A DNA stretch of 64,000 bases from Phymatolithon calcareum (GCA_977006965.1 OZ345383.1:434001-498000), one strand, 5' to 3'. Shown: positions 30,601-42,439, numbered from the stretch's first letter. Translations and numbers: made by a program. The notes: generated from the sequence alone by a model not told the origin.

Positions 30601-32854
30601 ATAACGGCAGGGAGATGTACGAATTATGGACAAGCGAATAAGAGCAGAACATTGAGAATATATTGCGAAGCATTTGAAAGAAGGCGAAGACCTGAAAGCC
30701 AGACTGTGCAATCAAACCTGCACGTGGGGAGCTAGAGTCCTTTAGCCTCGAATGATGTTACTATCTTTCTCATTTATCGGTTTTCAGAACTAATACTTTT
30801 ATACAACACGCTCTGGATGACGGTATATTTGTCAGCAATGGTTATAAGTCGACATTGCTGACAAAGCCATGATCTCTAGGGGCGTGAGAGGGTCGGCTCA
30901 ACTTGATAGTGGTATGGAAAGTGGAGAGTCCGATACCCTCCTTGTAGGGATGCGGTATCGGTCTTCGGCTTTTATACCCTTTTCCAGACTACTAAAGCTA
31001 TTGGTAAATGCTACACGTAATTACCTCAGTTCTTACGTGCAACAACCCCACGAGATGCTTGCGTGCAATAAGCACGTCAATACACGGTATGCTTCGTGTA
31101 GTCTACCATGTACCTTGGAGGTTGGGTTGCTCCGGGTCTACAGCTCAATCACTGGAAGTAGAAAATCGAAAAAACGGATGGAAACACTACTTCTGGAAGC
31201 AGACGAGGAAGTCCTTCCTGGACGACCAGAAGACTGTGGATACAGAAGAAACCCTGGATGAGCTCAACTAGTTCATCATCAAGTTGAATGTGGACATGAA
31301 TAAGACTGATCATTTTCCCTCTTCACTAGATACGAGAACCGGATCAAGTTTTTCTAATTGCAGAGACAGGAGGTAAATTATTACTGTGTAACGAACGTGG
31401 TGGTAGTCGCACTGTTAAGTTTGTAGAGATAGTCCACAGGATTGCACCCCACCGTAAAGTCGTCTATGCGGGTTCATTTATTTGGGAACGTGTGCCCGTG
31501 GAGGCGGTGAGTGTGTCCACTATTGTGTTGGTTGGTTCTTGTGTGTTGGGAGTGTCATTGTTCGTGTTGGGAGTTACTAAAGAGATGCGATCTCCCGTTA
31601 TATGACAGACGCTGAAAATGAGGACCTAACTGGTCCTTACAACTGCTTGTTACACTTCCAATAATTCAAGATAATTGAATTGAAGACGGAGCATTAAACA
31701 AAGACACATCGTTAAAATGATATGGATGGTTATTTTAAGTACAAGTGGACTCAACAGAATGCTGCATCTCTCTCCGATCATGGGGCTTTTCAGAAATACA
31801 ACTCCCCACGAATCTGCACATTTGCCGCTTTATCAATAATTTACTTGCACACGAACAAGCACATTTCCCGCAATGCCAATAATCGACTTCTCCTAGCGAT
31901 TTGAAGAGAGCCAATCGGTGCTTGTCTTGCACGTAGGGAAGAGGCGCGGCGGGACTGCTATCCTTTTCCTATCACGATCACAATGAATTCCAACACTATA
32001 TCTGCTTTGTGAGATAACGGCAATTAGTCTGACGCTCATGGCTGCATACTGTTGGATGCCTGAACATGAATTCGGAGTTGGCGATTAGCTGTCCTCGATA
32101 GTTTAATAAAAAATCCAGAATTCCCCTTTTCTATCTCGCATTAGAAAATTACACATTGACGTAGAATGATTACTATTGTCCCCCGGTCAACGGATTGTTG
32201 CATAGACGGTGCGCTCTTTTGGAGCAGATTGTCCATTCGTGGCAGTTTCTAAAATACAACCTCTCCTGCATGATGCAAGATCGCAATCTTGGCTAAGGAT
32301 ATCTTCCAGCAGACAACCGACATTCTCAGTGGCTCCTTTTGCACGCCACAAGTCCAGTTCAATGTGTCAGATTTTTGTCCGATCACAACCAATCTGTCAG
32401 AACTTGCAAAGGCTTTCAACCCATGAAAGGTCAACCTGACGGGATCGCCCCGCATCTGACACCAGCCATGCCATTTCGTACATCCCTTACCGCGCTGTTG
32501 TCCTCGTGAACGATTGCTCTCGATCAGAGTCCGCCCTGTTTTACGGGTGAAATGCTCGTGTGGTTGCCCAATCACTACTTTCCACAAAACCTCAACGGGA
32601 AAAGAGTGTAATGTGAGAAGTTAGTGGCTCGTTCGGACACAAGAGCATTCCGACGGGAACATTGATGGTCATCATGAGGATGACTCGGAACCACACGTAA
32701 GGACAGATTGTAAGATACTAAGAGTAGGAAGGGGGATTTCGATAGCTAGCAGCCTTTGCAACTAGCACTACTGCGAGAAAAGATAGTCGGTTTTTCTTTG
32801 CGAAAAAGTCCCCTTTTCTCCTCTTCTAGGCTAATACCTGTCCATAGCTCCAAT
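30601..32854. other. Intergenic, probable repeat remnants
   Basis: A short open stretch at 31008-31271 (WKHYFWKQTRKSFLDDQKTVD) may be another retroelement scrap. Nothing else is supportable. Confidence 0.4.
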
Positions 32855-32945
32855 GTTTGTTTTATTATTTTTTAAAGCTCCACAGTCATATACGAATATA
32901 CGGGCAAGGCTTCCTCAGGTGTTACCCTCACTAGGACGGCTCTAC
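32855..32945 (-). mobile_element. SINE-2 3' fragment
   Basis: The minus strand reads ACACCTGAGGAAGCCTTGCC, CGTATATTCG, GGAGCTTTAAAAAATAATAAAA. Same 3' half as at 16130-16225. Confidence 0.7.
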
Positions 32946-32984
32946 TCTTATGTCTGGTATTCTATCTGAGCCCCTAGCATGTAC

Positions 32985-34255
32985 TAGGCTCTCTATCTCG
33001 GGATAAGCATGAACCACAAAGGCGCAACAGACGACATGGCGTTCGTTTGTTTGTTTGTTTATTGCACGTTATTCGAATTACACAAAGTGTACATTAGTCA
33101 ACATCTAGGGGTCCTCTAAATGCTCCTGATATAGATCCATTCTTGGTACTCGCGTATCTGCTTCGCGCTAGTACTGCTGCACACCACTCCACGGCGACAT
33201 CCGTGCGCCCTTTTCGGAACGTTAATTCAATTCTTGCTTGTGACAGGACTCGAACCGGCGACCTCAACATTCCTGCCTGTATCATACCGAAATATGCGCA
33301 CAGGTGCGCGGAGGCAGTTTTACCACTATACCACAGGTGCGACATGGCGTTATCAAGAGTACGAAGAGCAGTGAGGTGCATACACAAACTGCGGGATATT
33401 GGAGTCAGTGTTCGAGGCTTTCAGCCTGTGACATGCATTACAATCTTCAAGTCGCTTATTTTGCCAAAGTGGGAGTACGCACTCCTCGAGACGCCACTGA
33501 CAAAGCGATTACAATCAGCAATCGAATCTGCAGAAGGTTTATTCTTCATGTATGTTTTTGGGACATATGCCCAGCACCGCCATGGTAGAATGCGAGTTCT
33601 CTGCCGACTAGAAGCACCAGCCATGAGGAGAAGACACCAAGCAGAAAGGTTTTCTGCGAGTCTAGTGGGACAAAAGAGACGCCTCGATGAGGCAGATGAG
33701 TATTCTGGGAGAGATGAAGACATTAAGGAGGCAACAAAGGATATAGAGTGCCTCAAGAAATATGAAGATCTGCAACAAGCTCTCGATAAAGCGGAGGAGG
33801 GCTCAGTCTCAAAGAAAGGGCGACGAAAAGAAATAATTGAGTTATGGGCAAGGGAAGAAGAGGGCAGATCGCTCGAGATACCAACTGATTCGAAAAATCT
33901 TCCGGTGGTTCTCTGCGTAAGAGAAAGGTCGACACGGTTGTGATGCCTACGGCTGATATTCAACAGAGCACCTCTTTGGAGAAAATCAGTACTAGGTACA
34001 TACTTTGGTGTCACAGCTGTGATTGAGCTGGTCGCGCTCCAATGCATGCTATCTTCATCCAAGATTAGTCCTGAAATTGATTATGAATGTAAGCGACTCA
34101 CTAGAGCACTTGTTGGGACAGAAATACGAATCAAGGATATACTGAATAGTCAAACTACGTTAGCTTAGAAAATCGTGCAAAAGCGACCCTGTTACTCTTT
34201 AAGAAAGGCCTTGGGAGCTTTTAAAATAAATCAACACATATCCCCCAGCATGTAT
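32985..34255 (+). mobile_element. LINE fragment L3, split by a SINE
   Basis: LYLGISMNHKGATDDMA (32990-33040) continues, after a 308-bp SINE plus target duplication, as LSRVRRAVRCIHKLRDIGV ... FKSLILPKWEYALLETPL ... RMRVLCRLEAPAMRRRHQAERF to 33943, with later frame breaks. It ends with the family tail (TTGGGAGCTTTTAAAATAAATC, ATCCCCC) near 34250. Compare the minus-strand copy L4 (LSYLGISMNNNEVTDDTAISRVRNAVGC). The RT core is missing. Confidence 0.8.
33044..33339 (-). mobile_element. tRNA-derived SINE (SINE-1), full length, with 12-bp TSD
   Basis: Flanked by the direct repeat CGACATGGCGTT at 33032-33043 and 33340-33351. On the minus strand the head carries a perfect Pol III A box (TGGTATAGTGG, 33333-33323) and B box (GGTTCGAGTCC, 33256-33246), as in a tRNA. 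The body follows, and the 3' end is an (AAAC)n tail (GTTT repeats at 33041-33060 on +). The A-B spacing and poor acceptor/T-stem pairing rule out a working tRNA. It interrupts LINE L3; a body fragment recurs at 46.9-47.03 kb. Confidence 0.88.
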
Positions 34256-34499
34256 TCGGTTGTTTTTGATAGCTCTTCGTAGCAGTTTTCGAGGCGTCGC
34301 TTCTTCTTTAGGTACAGGTCTTCTTCATTTTGCATACTCTCGATGATGCTTTTGCTGAAGAGCAAAATGTCATCTAGTGTCTTCTTCCTTGAGTTCATAG
34401 GTTGACAAGTTGCTATCCAGGGTCTCCATTTGCTGTCTGACTTTTTTTCCGAATCTATCTGCCATCAGTGCTGTAGACACTTGAGGAAATCTTCCAAAG

Positions 34500-35690
34500 G
34501 CGTAGGGGGTTATACGTTGATTTATTTTCAAAGCTTCCAAAACCTCAATTTGATTAACAGGGCAGCTTCTCGTTGTCTTCCACATTCATCTCTCTAATAG
34601 CCTCCTAATATCTCCTTAATCCGAATTTCTCTCCCTGTGAGGGCTCGAGTGAGTCTTTCGCATTCATATTCTGTTTCTTGGTCCATCTTCATGCACCGTA
34701 GTGTGCGTTGGAGCACAGCGAGTTCAACCACAGCACCGGGCCCAAAGTACTTCGCTAAAACTGATTTTCTCCACAAAGGAGCTCTGTTGAAAAGAAATCT
34801 CAGGCATCTCAACCACGCAGTTCTGTTCCTTATACGTAACACTCCTCGGAGTTCATTCGGCTTGTCGACCTGGATTTTAACTGTCCATCCCTCTTCTTCC
34901 AACGTCCATATTTTTGCTGCTTCCCGCATGCGTCCGGTTTTTGATACCATACCTTCTTCTGCTTGTTTTAGAGCTTCGTTGAGGTGCTCCTCTTCTCTAA
35001 GATGACCAATATCCTTTCATACATCTTCCAGATCTTCGTCTCTTCCTTGGTATTCTTCTGCGAGCTCAAGGTACTTCTTCCGTCTTACTAGGCTTAAGGC
35101 TAACCTTTCAGCCTGGTGCGCTCTCCTCATCTATGGGCTGACGAGTCGGCAGAGCACTCGCATCCGCTTCAATACAGGAGTTCTGCAATTTAGATGGGAT
35201 ATCTGAGATCCTAAGTTTTTCCGCCCGCCCCTCTGGCGGTGCGTTTTCGTAAGCTACACAAAGGTAGGTAGCAACTGAGGAAGCCTTGTCCATATCTTCG
35301 AAAGTCTGTGGGGCTTTTAAATAAACTTAGCTCAAAAAAAACTCGCATCCGCTCCCTTCGATGTTCGGCATATTTTCCGAAAGCATACCTGAAGAAAAAA
35401 CCTTCTGCTGCTTCGATTGTGGATAACAGATGTTTGGTGATCGGGGTCAGGTGAATGGCATACTCCCATTTGGGGAGAATCAATGGCTTGAAAATCCTGA
35501 TGCAAGTGGCTGGCTGGAATCCTCTGACGTTCACGCCTATTTGGCGGAGTTTGCGTATACATCCCACCGCATTCCGAACTCTTGAAATTGCTGTATCGTC
35601 CGTGACTTCGTTGTTGTTCATACTGATCCCCAGGTAGGATAGTCTCCAGGCCTGATGCAGCTCTTTTCCTTCCACAGGCGTACTGAACCG
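34500..35690 (-). mobile_element. LINE fragment L4, split by a second SINE
   Basis: Minus strand from 35675: GKELHQAWRLSYLGISMNNN ... GVNVRGFQPATCIRIFKPLILPKWEYAIHLTP ... EHRRERMRV, then a SINE insertion, then LCRLVSP.MRRAHQAERLALSLVRRKKYLELAEEYQGRDED, and EEHLNEALKQAEEG to IKEILGGY at 34594. It ends with the family tail near 34500. Two internal stops. The 3' two-thirds match L2 closely in inverted orientation. Confidence 0.8.
35169..35340 (+). mobile_element. Complete SINE-2 (172 bp) with 13-bp TSD
   Basis: Flanked by the 13-bp repeat ACTCGCATCCGCT at 35156-35168 and 35341-35353. It contains ATATCTGAGATCCTAAG, CTCTGGCGGTGCGTTTTCG, GCAACTGAGGAAGCCTTGTCC, GGGGCTTTTAAATAAAC and ends in an A7 tail. 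No clear Pol III boxes seen. Fragments recur at 16.1, 32.9, 37.5, 46.85 and 53.8 kb. Confidence 0.88.
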
Positions 35691-35739
35691 CCAGTTGCCT
35701 GTGTTTCAGTTATGGAAATTTAAGTATTGCAGGGAGTTC

Positions 35740-36904
35740 TCTTGTCTTGTCGTACGGAATTTTCCTCTTCCTCTTCGATTCAGGCTCTGTCCTACCTTTG
35801 TCAGGAATGTTGATCGAAGTGCTTCTTCAGATTGGTTCGCTGTTATGTGCTTCGTCGCTTCATCAAACGGTTCTCTGGTTTACATCGCTGCGATGTCATT
35901 ACTTGTGGCTTGAAGTTCTTCTGAGTATCTTCTCTCTGGCGGTTACTCCAGGAACTTTCCTTCCTTCGCCATGGTCCTTCTCAAGATTTTGAAAGCTAGT
36001 ATTTCCCGTCGATGGGAAGCAGCTTGGATTCGACATAGTAGACGAAGTCTATCAGTCTTTCCTCGTGCCAGTGGCTCGAAGACTTGTCTCAAAACGTTTG
36101 TTCAACTTCCTTGACGGCGCTCTGAACGTTTTCTGTCCACGGTGTTAAGTGCACAGCGTACTCCCAACGTGGCTGGATTATTGCCCTGTATATCTGGATG
36201 CACTTATGTATGCCAATTCCCTTCTTGAATACCCCTAATGCACGGAGCTCGTACAGAGAGGTCTTTGCCTTCTTGAGGCGCTGCAACATCTGTGTATCTG
36301 TAACTCCCTCCGGTCCTAAGGATACACCGGGGTAGGTGACTTCCCGGACATGTGCGAGGGCCTTATTAGCCAGCTGGAATGTCACCCCCGATGTCTCATC
36401 CGATTCAAGTATCTCGCCTTTTCCTTGCGTCGTGTTCCATGTCATCCCGCGTTCTTGGGCCCAATGAGTGGCTCTGTCTAGCAATCCCTGCAGAGCGGAA
36501 GGTGATTTCTTTAGAAGAATTACGTCATCTGCGAAGAAGATTGAAGGGACGTCGGCCCAATCTTTGGACACTTTTCCCACACCTTCCGCAAACTCATCCA
36601 TGAAGATGTTGTATAGACTTGGACTGAGAGGGGACCCTTGTGGTACTCCTCTGTCCACTAGAAACCAGTTCTTATCAGTATCTCCAATGGTTGACACCCA
36701 GGACGGTACCAAGAATGCTTCTGCTATAGCGCATAGCTGTGGTGGCAGTACCTGTCTCATTCTGGTCACCAAATGTTTTCTTGGGACGGTGCCGTATGCA
36801 GCCTTGAGGGATAGCTGCAATGTCTTCTCATCCCACGGTTCATTATATTTGCAAAGCTGAGACGGTGGGAAACTGTAGTCGATTCTTACCGCATGTCCTT
36901 CCAA
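35740..36904 (-). mobile_element. Non-LTR retrotransposon reverse transcriptase fragment
   Basis: Frame 36904-36089 (271 aa) covers RT motifs: KAAYGTVPRKHL (the first catalytic Asp of the usual AYDxVxR is Gly here), VDRGVPQGSPLSPSLYNIFMDEF, and FFADDVILL with the Asp pair intact. Then ERGMTWNTTQGKGEIL, a YPGVSLG-type segment, and RWEYAVHLTPWTENVQSAVKEVEQ, which resembles the other LINE copies here. Beyond the stop, similarity continues in other frames (RLRLLCRIQ... to about 35740). No endonuclease domain; 5'-truncated and inactive. Confidence 0.85.
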
Positions 36905-37489
36905 CTGAAAGGGGCGTGTGCACGGGATAGAAAGGTCAATTTCGGTGACTCGATCCGCTTACAGCAGCAGGAAGTCACCCACTCCAAGAAACGAACAAAA
37001 TAGCTGACCTTCCTGACAAAACCTATTTCCGACGACTCTGGGGCAAACAGTAAGAGCGCCGTGTGAGAAAAAAACTTTGTCTAGAAGGTCAGCCGCACCA
37101 GGCAGTGCCGGTGAAAGAAAGCAGACACGGAATCCTTTCCAGGTCAATTCCCAAGTAACCCATCGACATTGGTTGAAGATACGGGAAGTCAAGGATCAAG
37201 GGCAGTTGGCTCATTTAACAGTTTCCTACAGATGTCAACAACAAGCATGGCAGATAATTTCGGAAACAGATACACCTCTTGCTACGCTGTGGTGGACACT
37301 CTGCGTCCAGACACAAGTTTTTTGTACGAGTGAGCACCAAGACGGCAGAGGAATTATATCGTGAGGTACCGCAAGACGTACCCAAGTTTCTGAACTATGA
37401 GATGTTGTTTTTGTACAGCTTCAGACGCTTACCTTTTTCGTGAGCGATCTTTCCACAATAAAGAAAGGAAGAAAGAAATCTATGAGAGC

Positions 37490-37575
37490 TGTCCTAAGGC
37501 AAGCCGCAACTGAGGAAGCTTTGCCCGAATATACGTAAGCCTGCAAGCTTTTAAAAATAAACTTCACCAAAAAGC
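37490..37575 (+). mobile_element. SINE-2 3' fragment
   Basis: Contains GCAACTGAGGAAGC-TTTGCCCGAATATACG and GCAAGCTTTTAAAAATAAAC, matching the SINE-2 3' half. 36905-37489 shows no supported gene. Confidence 0.7.
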
Positions 37576-37884
37576 ATTCTAAGTACGCCCATACGGACAC
37601 CTGCGGAAGGGAATGATGTCACTCGAGCCATTGACGCTGTCCTCTACAACTTTGCTGAAGTCCATTGAATATTTTCGATATGTGGAATACATGCACATAA
37701 TGCAGCCCACTTTCCTCAAGCTGGCACTCACGGTACCTTCTCAATAAATCCCACAATTTCAAGGAGTGCAGAAAGAATGTTTATCAAACCATCGAAGCAG
37801 GGACGAAGACGAATGTCTTATGCGTCGTAGGACAAAGGCATGCAATGAGTCACGCGTACAGTACGGTTTGATCACAGCCAGGCC

Positions 37885-37945
37885 TGGGTTCAGTAGATCA
37901 GGGGATAGTAAAAAGAAAAAGGGGGACATCATCTGATTGTTTGTA
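37885..37945. repeat. Inverted-repeat partner of 40363-40415
   Basis: GATCAGGGGATAGTAAAAAG / AAAAAGGGGGACATCATCTG here is the near reverse complement of the segment ending at 40415. Both encode the same short tail NQMxSPFFFxLSP on opposite strands. Probably the ends of two copies of one element. Confidence 0.6.
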
Positions 37946-38769
37946 GGAAAAACTATCATACAGCATGGGTTGGTGTAAGGAAATATACTACAACATGGTT
38001 GGTCAATATCAGTCTGTCATACCTGAAATTCGCAGCCTCGATGCTGTTGTGCTCCCAAAATTGAGTTTTAAGGCCTTAAAAGAGGTTTTTCTCTCACAGG
38101 CAGAAGAGGCAACTGCGGTCAAACTAGAAGTCCGATTCCGAACTAAAAAGCTGGACAGGAATAGCGATCTTTTTTCTGCGGCACAGTCAATTTTTTTGAA
38201 GAAAAGTAAGCAGATAAACCACCGCAAGCAGAATTGTACTTAACTCCAAGGGTTCATTTCCGAGCTGGTTGGCACGTTAAAATAGGACTTAGCACCAAAA
38301 ACTTAAGAGAAAAATATATCAAACACGTTTAATTCTAACACGAGACACACAGAACGAACACGTACCCCAAGGTGAATGCTGCTAGAACAAAAAAGGGCCA
38401 CCTGAATATTAGACATGGTTACAGCACCCACTTTTGTTCGAAGGATCTTCTCGGCGGCTCGCCGGTCCTCGAGTGGGGTAGACGGCCACAAAAGAGAAGT
38501 ACAGTGCGCTAAAATCCATTTACACGTGTCTGCAGGAATGGATAATGCTTCAGTGCACTGCGCAGAGTACATTTTCGAATTTCATGAAAGTCTGTCTGTC
38601 TTGTTCACATCCAGGTTCAGCAACAGCAATCTCTCCGCTCAACAAAAGGTTTTCCTTCCTTTACTTCACCTTTTTGTGTTGCATCCCCCGTCATCACGCC
38701 GTTCTTGTTGAACAGCATTCTTGTAGAAGCGTCATCCAGTATCAACTTATCTTCTACAAAAACTGCAGC

Positions 38770-39660
38770 ATGGAAAATCCGGAAAATCAAGAAAATGACG
38801 TTCCTGGCACCGCGGAAACAATGGAGCCCTTGGCTAATTTATACGGCAGTGTATCACCTACGGTACCTGTGCACTGTACAACAGCCGTGAATTGTGCCAC
38901 GACTCTAATATCGCCAAACGAAAGCGCTTCGACGTGCAACACCGACAGTGCACGTGCATCTCCGATTCGTGCTTCTGAAATTCTTGAAAACGCGAACCTT
39001 TTTGGGGATTCTGAGGACTTCAATCTTCAGAATGAGAGCCAACCGGAGAGATTTATCTGCACAATAGTGTCTACTGCACAGGATGCCGTGAGTAAGGCAG
39101 GCGATTTCATTGTTCCAGACAAAACCGTTGCGGAGCTTGTTATTTTCTTTGGGTTATAGATTTGATAAGGTTATTCGAAGCTATTTTAATTAACGGCGGT
39201 GCAGGAAAAGAGCAAAAGCTGTGCAAGAAGAACCCGTCAAGCATGCATTACACTACGGCCTCGCGTTTGGCAAAGTCATGGCGCGTGAGGTTCTGGCTGC
39301 AGATATGTGCGGCAGATCAAGTATCCATGTGGAATAGACGAGAAGTTTTACTCTGTGCTTTGTACAGCCGTCGGCATCCGCAGAGTGTCAGAGTTTCAAA
39401 AGGTGTACGCGAGCTATATTGCAGATGATCATTTTGGAAAAGCGCATCACGAAAGAAGCTCTTAATCATCAGTTAAGCTGAGAACAATTGATGTGCAAGG
39501 ATTGTTCCTTAGGTACCTGAACTGCCTCGCAGGGGAGCAGAAGCACATTATAGGGCCTGTGTTGGAGGCAGGAGGTATTTTGCAGAACTCTGACGTGGTA
39601 CGTAGAGATCGTCCGTAATATCTGCTTAAGGTTTCACCGACGAGCCGGAGCACGATGTAC
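38770..39660 (+). pseudogene. Broken open frames of an unrecognised, probably transposon-derived protein
   Basis: 38770-39159 encodes a 129-aa acidic, Ser/Thr/Asn-rich segment (MENPENQENDVPGTAETMEP). Past the stop, protein-like stretches follow in shifted frames: EEPVKHALHYGLAFGKVMAR, YPCGIDEKFYSVLCTAVGIR, VQGLFLRYLNCLAGEQKHII. Together they look like one gene broken by at least three mutations. I do not recognise the family; no catalytic motif is obvious. Confidence 0.35.
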
Positions 39661-40362
39661 CGCATGAGTGCACATCACGGTAGGGCAGTTCATTGTATCC
39701 ATGTGGAACGTGTACTATATAAATGCGATGACAGCTAGTGTCATTTGAAGGACCCAAAACATGAGGTCTTTTAGGTCCTTATGCAGCTTATATAGGTCCT
39801 CTGGAAAACTATGTTGCATTGAAGGGTTCGACCAACAACTATATACACTGGCCTGTATCGCCACTATGATTGTAGTAGTATGGATGGGTGGCCTAGAGGC
39901 CTTGTTTTTCCGCGGCCATTACGGCGCTCAAGGGCTTACACCCAGTGCCTTCGACCAGGCCGTTATCTCCGCTTAGGGTTAATAGTAGTACGATAAGACC
40001 AATTTGGTAGTATATGGCGGGCGTTCGCTGCCGGCCTTCAGTAAAACGGGCAACCCGCGTTTGGTCCAGATCGACCTTTTCCCGTTCAAACCTTCGCGGT
40101 CGTTTCGCCTCAGGCAAGGCCTCGCGTACGACATCGACTCTGCACCGTCGGTAAAGCTTCGGTCATCCGACCCCCGCCCACGTGTTTGCGTGCGGATGTT
40201 GGTGTCCTCTTGCGATTGGACCCCAAGTCCGTGCGTGTGTTGTTGATTGCTCTGCCACTGACCTCCATCTGGAGAGACCTTTCGCTAGAGCCTTGCCCGG
40301 CCTTTCCGGCCAACCGTTCCCGGACTACTCCGTGGCGAAGATCCGCCGATCTGCGCGACCAC

Positions 40363-40415
40363 AATGATAATCAGATGATATCCCCCTTTTTCTTTTTTCT
40401 ATCCCCTGAATAGAT
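40363..40415. repeat. Inverted-repeat partner of 37885-37945
   Basis: AATCAGATGATATCCCCC then a T-rich run and CTATCCCCTGA. The GC-rich stretch just before it (40020-40370) is open in several frames, but none shows a recognisable product. Confidence 0.6.
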
Positions 40416-40509
40416 ACTATTGCTGATTATTTCTGACTGTGACGCAATACAGAGTATGTATTTCTATATATCGCGCAATTCAATACATATTGCAATACAA
40501 GGGCTTCCA

Positions 40510-40698
40510 TGTTAGACAAAAGAGAGTTAGATCTCTTCTACGTCTCGTTTACGGAATATGAACCTAAATCGTCTCCATCCATTTCAACTGGCCACAACAA
40601 TCGACAAGGGAACCACTATTAATTACCCCTGTTATTAGCATAGTGGAACTATATCTCGATCACTTGCGACGCAGCTCGTAAGTATTAATAAAAGCCTG
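40510..40698 (+). repeat. Small element copy 1 with terminal hairpin
   Basis: Begins TTAGACAAAA and ends CTCGATCACTTGCGAC / GCAGCTCGTAAGTATTAATAAAAG. Pairs with the copy at 41340-41482 (same beginning and end, diverged middle). Confidence 0.5.
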
Positions 40699-41339
40699 GA
40701 GAAATCGGTAATCGCGGAAATATTGTCACTCCTGACCGATTCTCGACCAAGAAGTAGACCATTTTTCCACTCAGTCGGTCTTTACTACTCTCTACCCTCA
40801 CCCAATCGACTATCGATATTATACGGATGCCTAACCATAACAAAATACTTAACCAAATGGTGTGCATGCAGCAAGCACATCACTGTGATATGTGAGCACT
40901 AACAATACCAAGACCAAAGACTTCCCCTTCGCGCCTGATCGGAAGATGCGCCAGACCACCAAGGTGCACTTCAGTCCTTTCTTTTCACGAGCGACCGCAG
41001 TCATCTGCAATTCTGCTGACGAAAGCATACGACGAGATTACTCGCAGCTCGTTCTGCATCCGTTGAGAGAACATATCCCCGGTAATCCGCAGCTCTGGGC
41101 TCGTTTCCGCCGCAAGTTCCAATCTGATCTGATCCTCTGCGGCCCCTGCTGGCCGATGTTAAAGGCACCCTTGAGTACTGCCTCTGTAAAAAGACGAATC
41201 TCGTCATTGTAGAGATTCATGAAAGGTGTGAGAGAAGAAATCCTCTCATGGAGGCGCCTTCTCAATGAGCTCCTTCCTCCGGCAGCGGTTCCATTCTTGT
41301 GTCACCGGCGACTTCTGATTGTTGAATAAGTTTCGGGAG

Positions 41340-41482
41340 TGCTAGACAAAAAAGATTTAGGTTTCTCACAAAATATTAAACTGAATTGTCTTAAGCAATG
41401 TACAAGAGGACCAATAATTGTTTTCGTTTAAACATACCTCGATCACTTACGAGACTGCTCGTAAGTAATAATAAAGTCTTAG
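41340..41482 (+). repeat. Small element copy 2 with terminal hairpin
   Basis: Begins CTAGACAAAA. Near the end is an 8-bp perfect stem, CTTACGAG (41446-41453) and CTCGTAAG (41458-41465), with an ACTG loop, followed by TAATAATAAAG. A subterminal hairpin at one end only recalls Helitron 3' ends, but no clear CTRR terminus is seen, so the class is open. Confidence 0.5.
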
Positions 41483-42439
41483 ATAGCTATTTAGAAATAG
41501 TTTAAACAAACATTTTTACTGCTTTGAATGCTTGTTAAAGCTTTAAGTAAAGTAAGTGAAATGTTTAGCGGGGGCTTAAAAACAGTCTTTTCAGCCCATT
41601 ACAGGTTTTTTCTGAAACCGTGCGTTAATAATAGTGTATAATCTAGTTCTGAAGAGTACTTAAGAGAGACATGAGGGCTAGTTTTTACAAACTGAACCAA
41701 CTCAACTATCAACCAACATTAGAATAATTCTTGAACGTGTATTATCGTCAACGTTTTCTCGTTTGCTGTCTTCGCCTCCTTTTCGACCACGTTTGTAGCA
41801 AAGTCGCGTTCATTCCTCGTGATACACGTGGCACGATGTTGTACTCTCTCCAATATGGCGACATTCGAGCAACAAGCATTGCAACTAAATGCTTCAAGCA
41901 AACCCATTGCAATACAACGGCTCCAGCCCGTAGAGGACTCATATGAGTCAGCATGATGACTATGAGTAGTGCAGTGGAACATCTACAATGCGCTACTCCC
42001 GAATTAGAGGCGGGAGCACACATTATTCATGGGTGCGTTATGCAATACGAATTGCAATACTTTGAGCTGACAAATACGAACTGCAAAATCGACGGATCTC
42101 GCAATCTAAGATTGCATATTGCAATATATTGCAATAGCAAATTAATGGGGCCCAGCCCTGACCACACGCCGTTTGGCCGCACGACGATATGTTTCAACTG
42201 GTGTCCTCGATGTTATCATACCTAGTTCGTAGCCCTCAGTAACCGCCGTGAGAGCTGGTCCAGCGTCGACCAACAGTGAATCGAAATGCAACGAATCGAA
42301 AGACTCAGAGCTGAAGATCATAGCACCTGCCAACCTTCAAACTTGTGCGTCTCAACAACATGAAACCAAGGTGTAGCCTTGCAACATCCGCCTCCGTCCG
42401 CTCGACCGCATGGAGCAATTGTTTCTTTTGTTCCCCCAA

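Noticed and set aside
33246-33333. A tRNA gene on the minus strand (perfect A and B boxes)
   Set aside because: Box spacing is too long, acceptor and T stems pair poorly, and the segment is bounded by a SINE tail and target-site duplication, so it is a SINE head.
40020-40370. GC-rich stretch open in several frames
   Set aside because: No frame gives a recognisable product; it adjoins an inverted repeat end and is probably element sequence.
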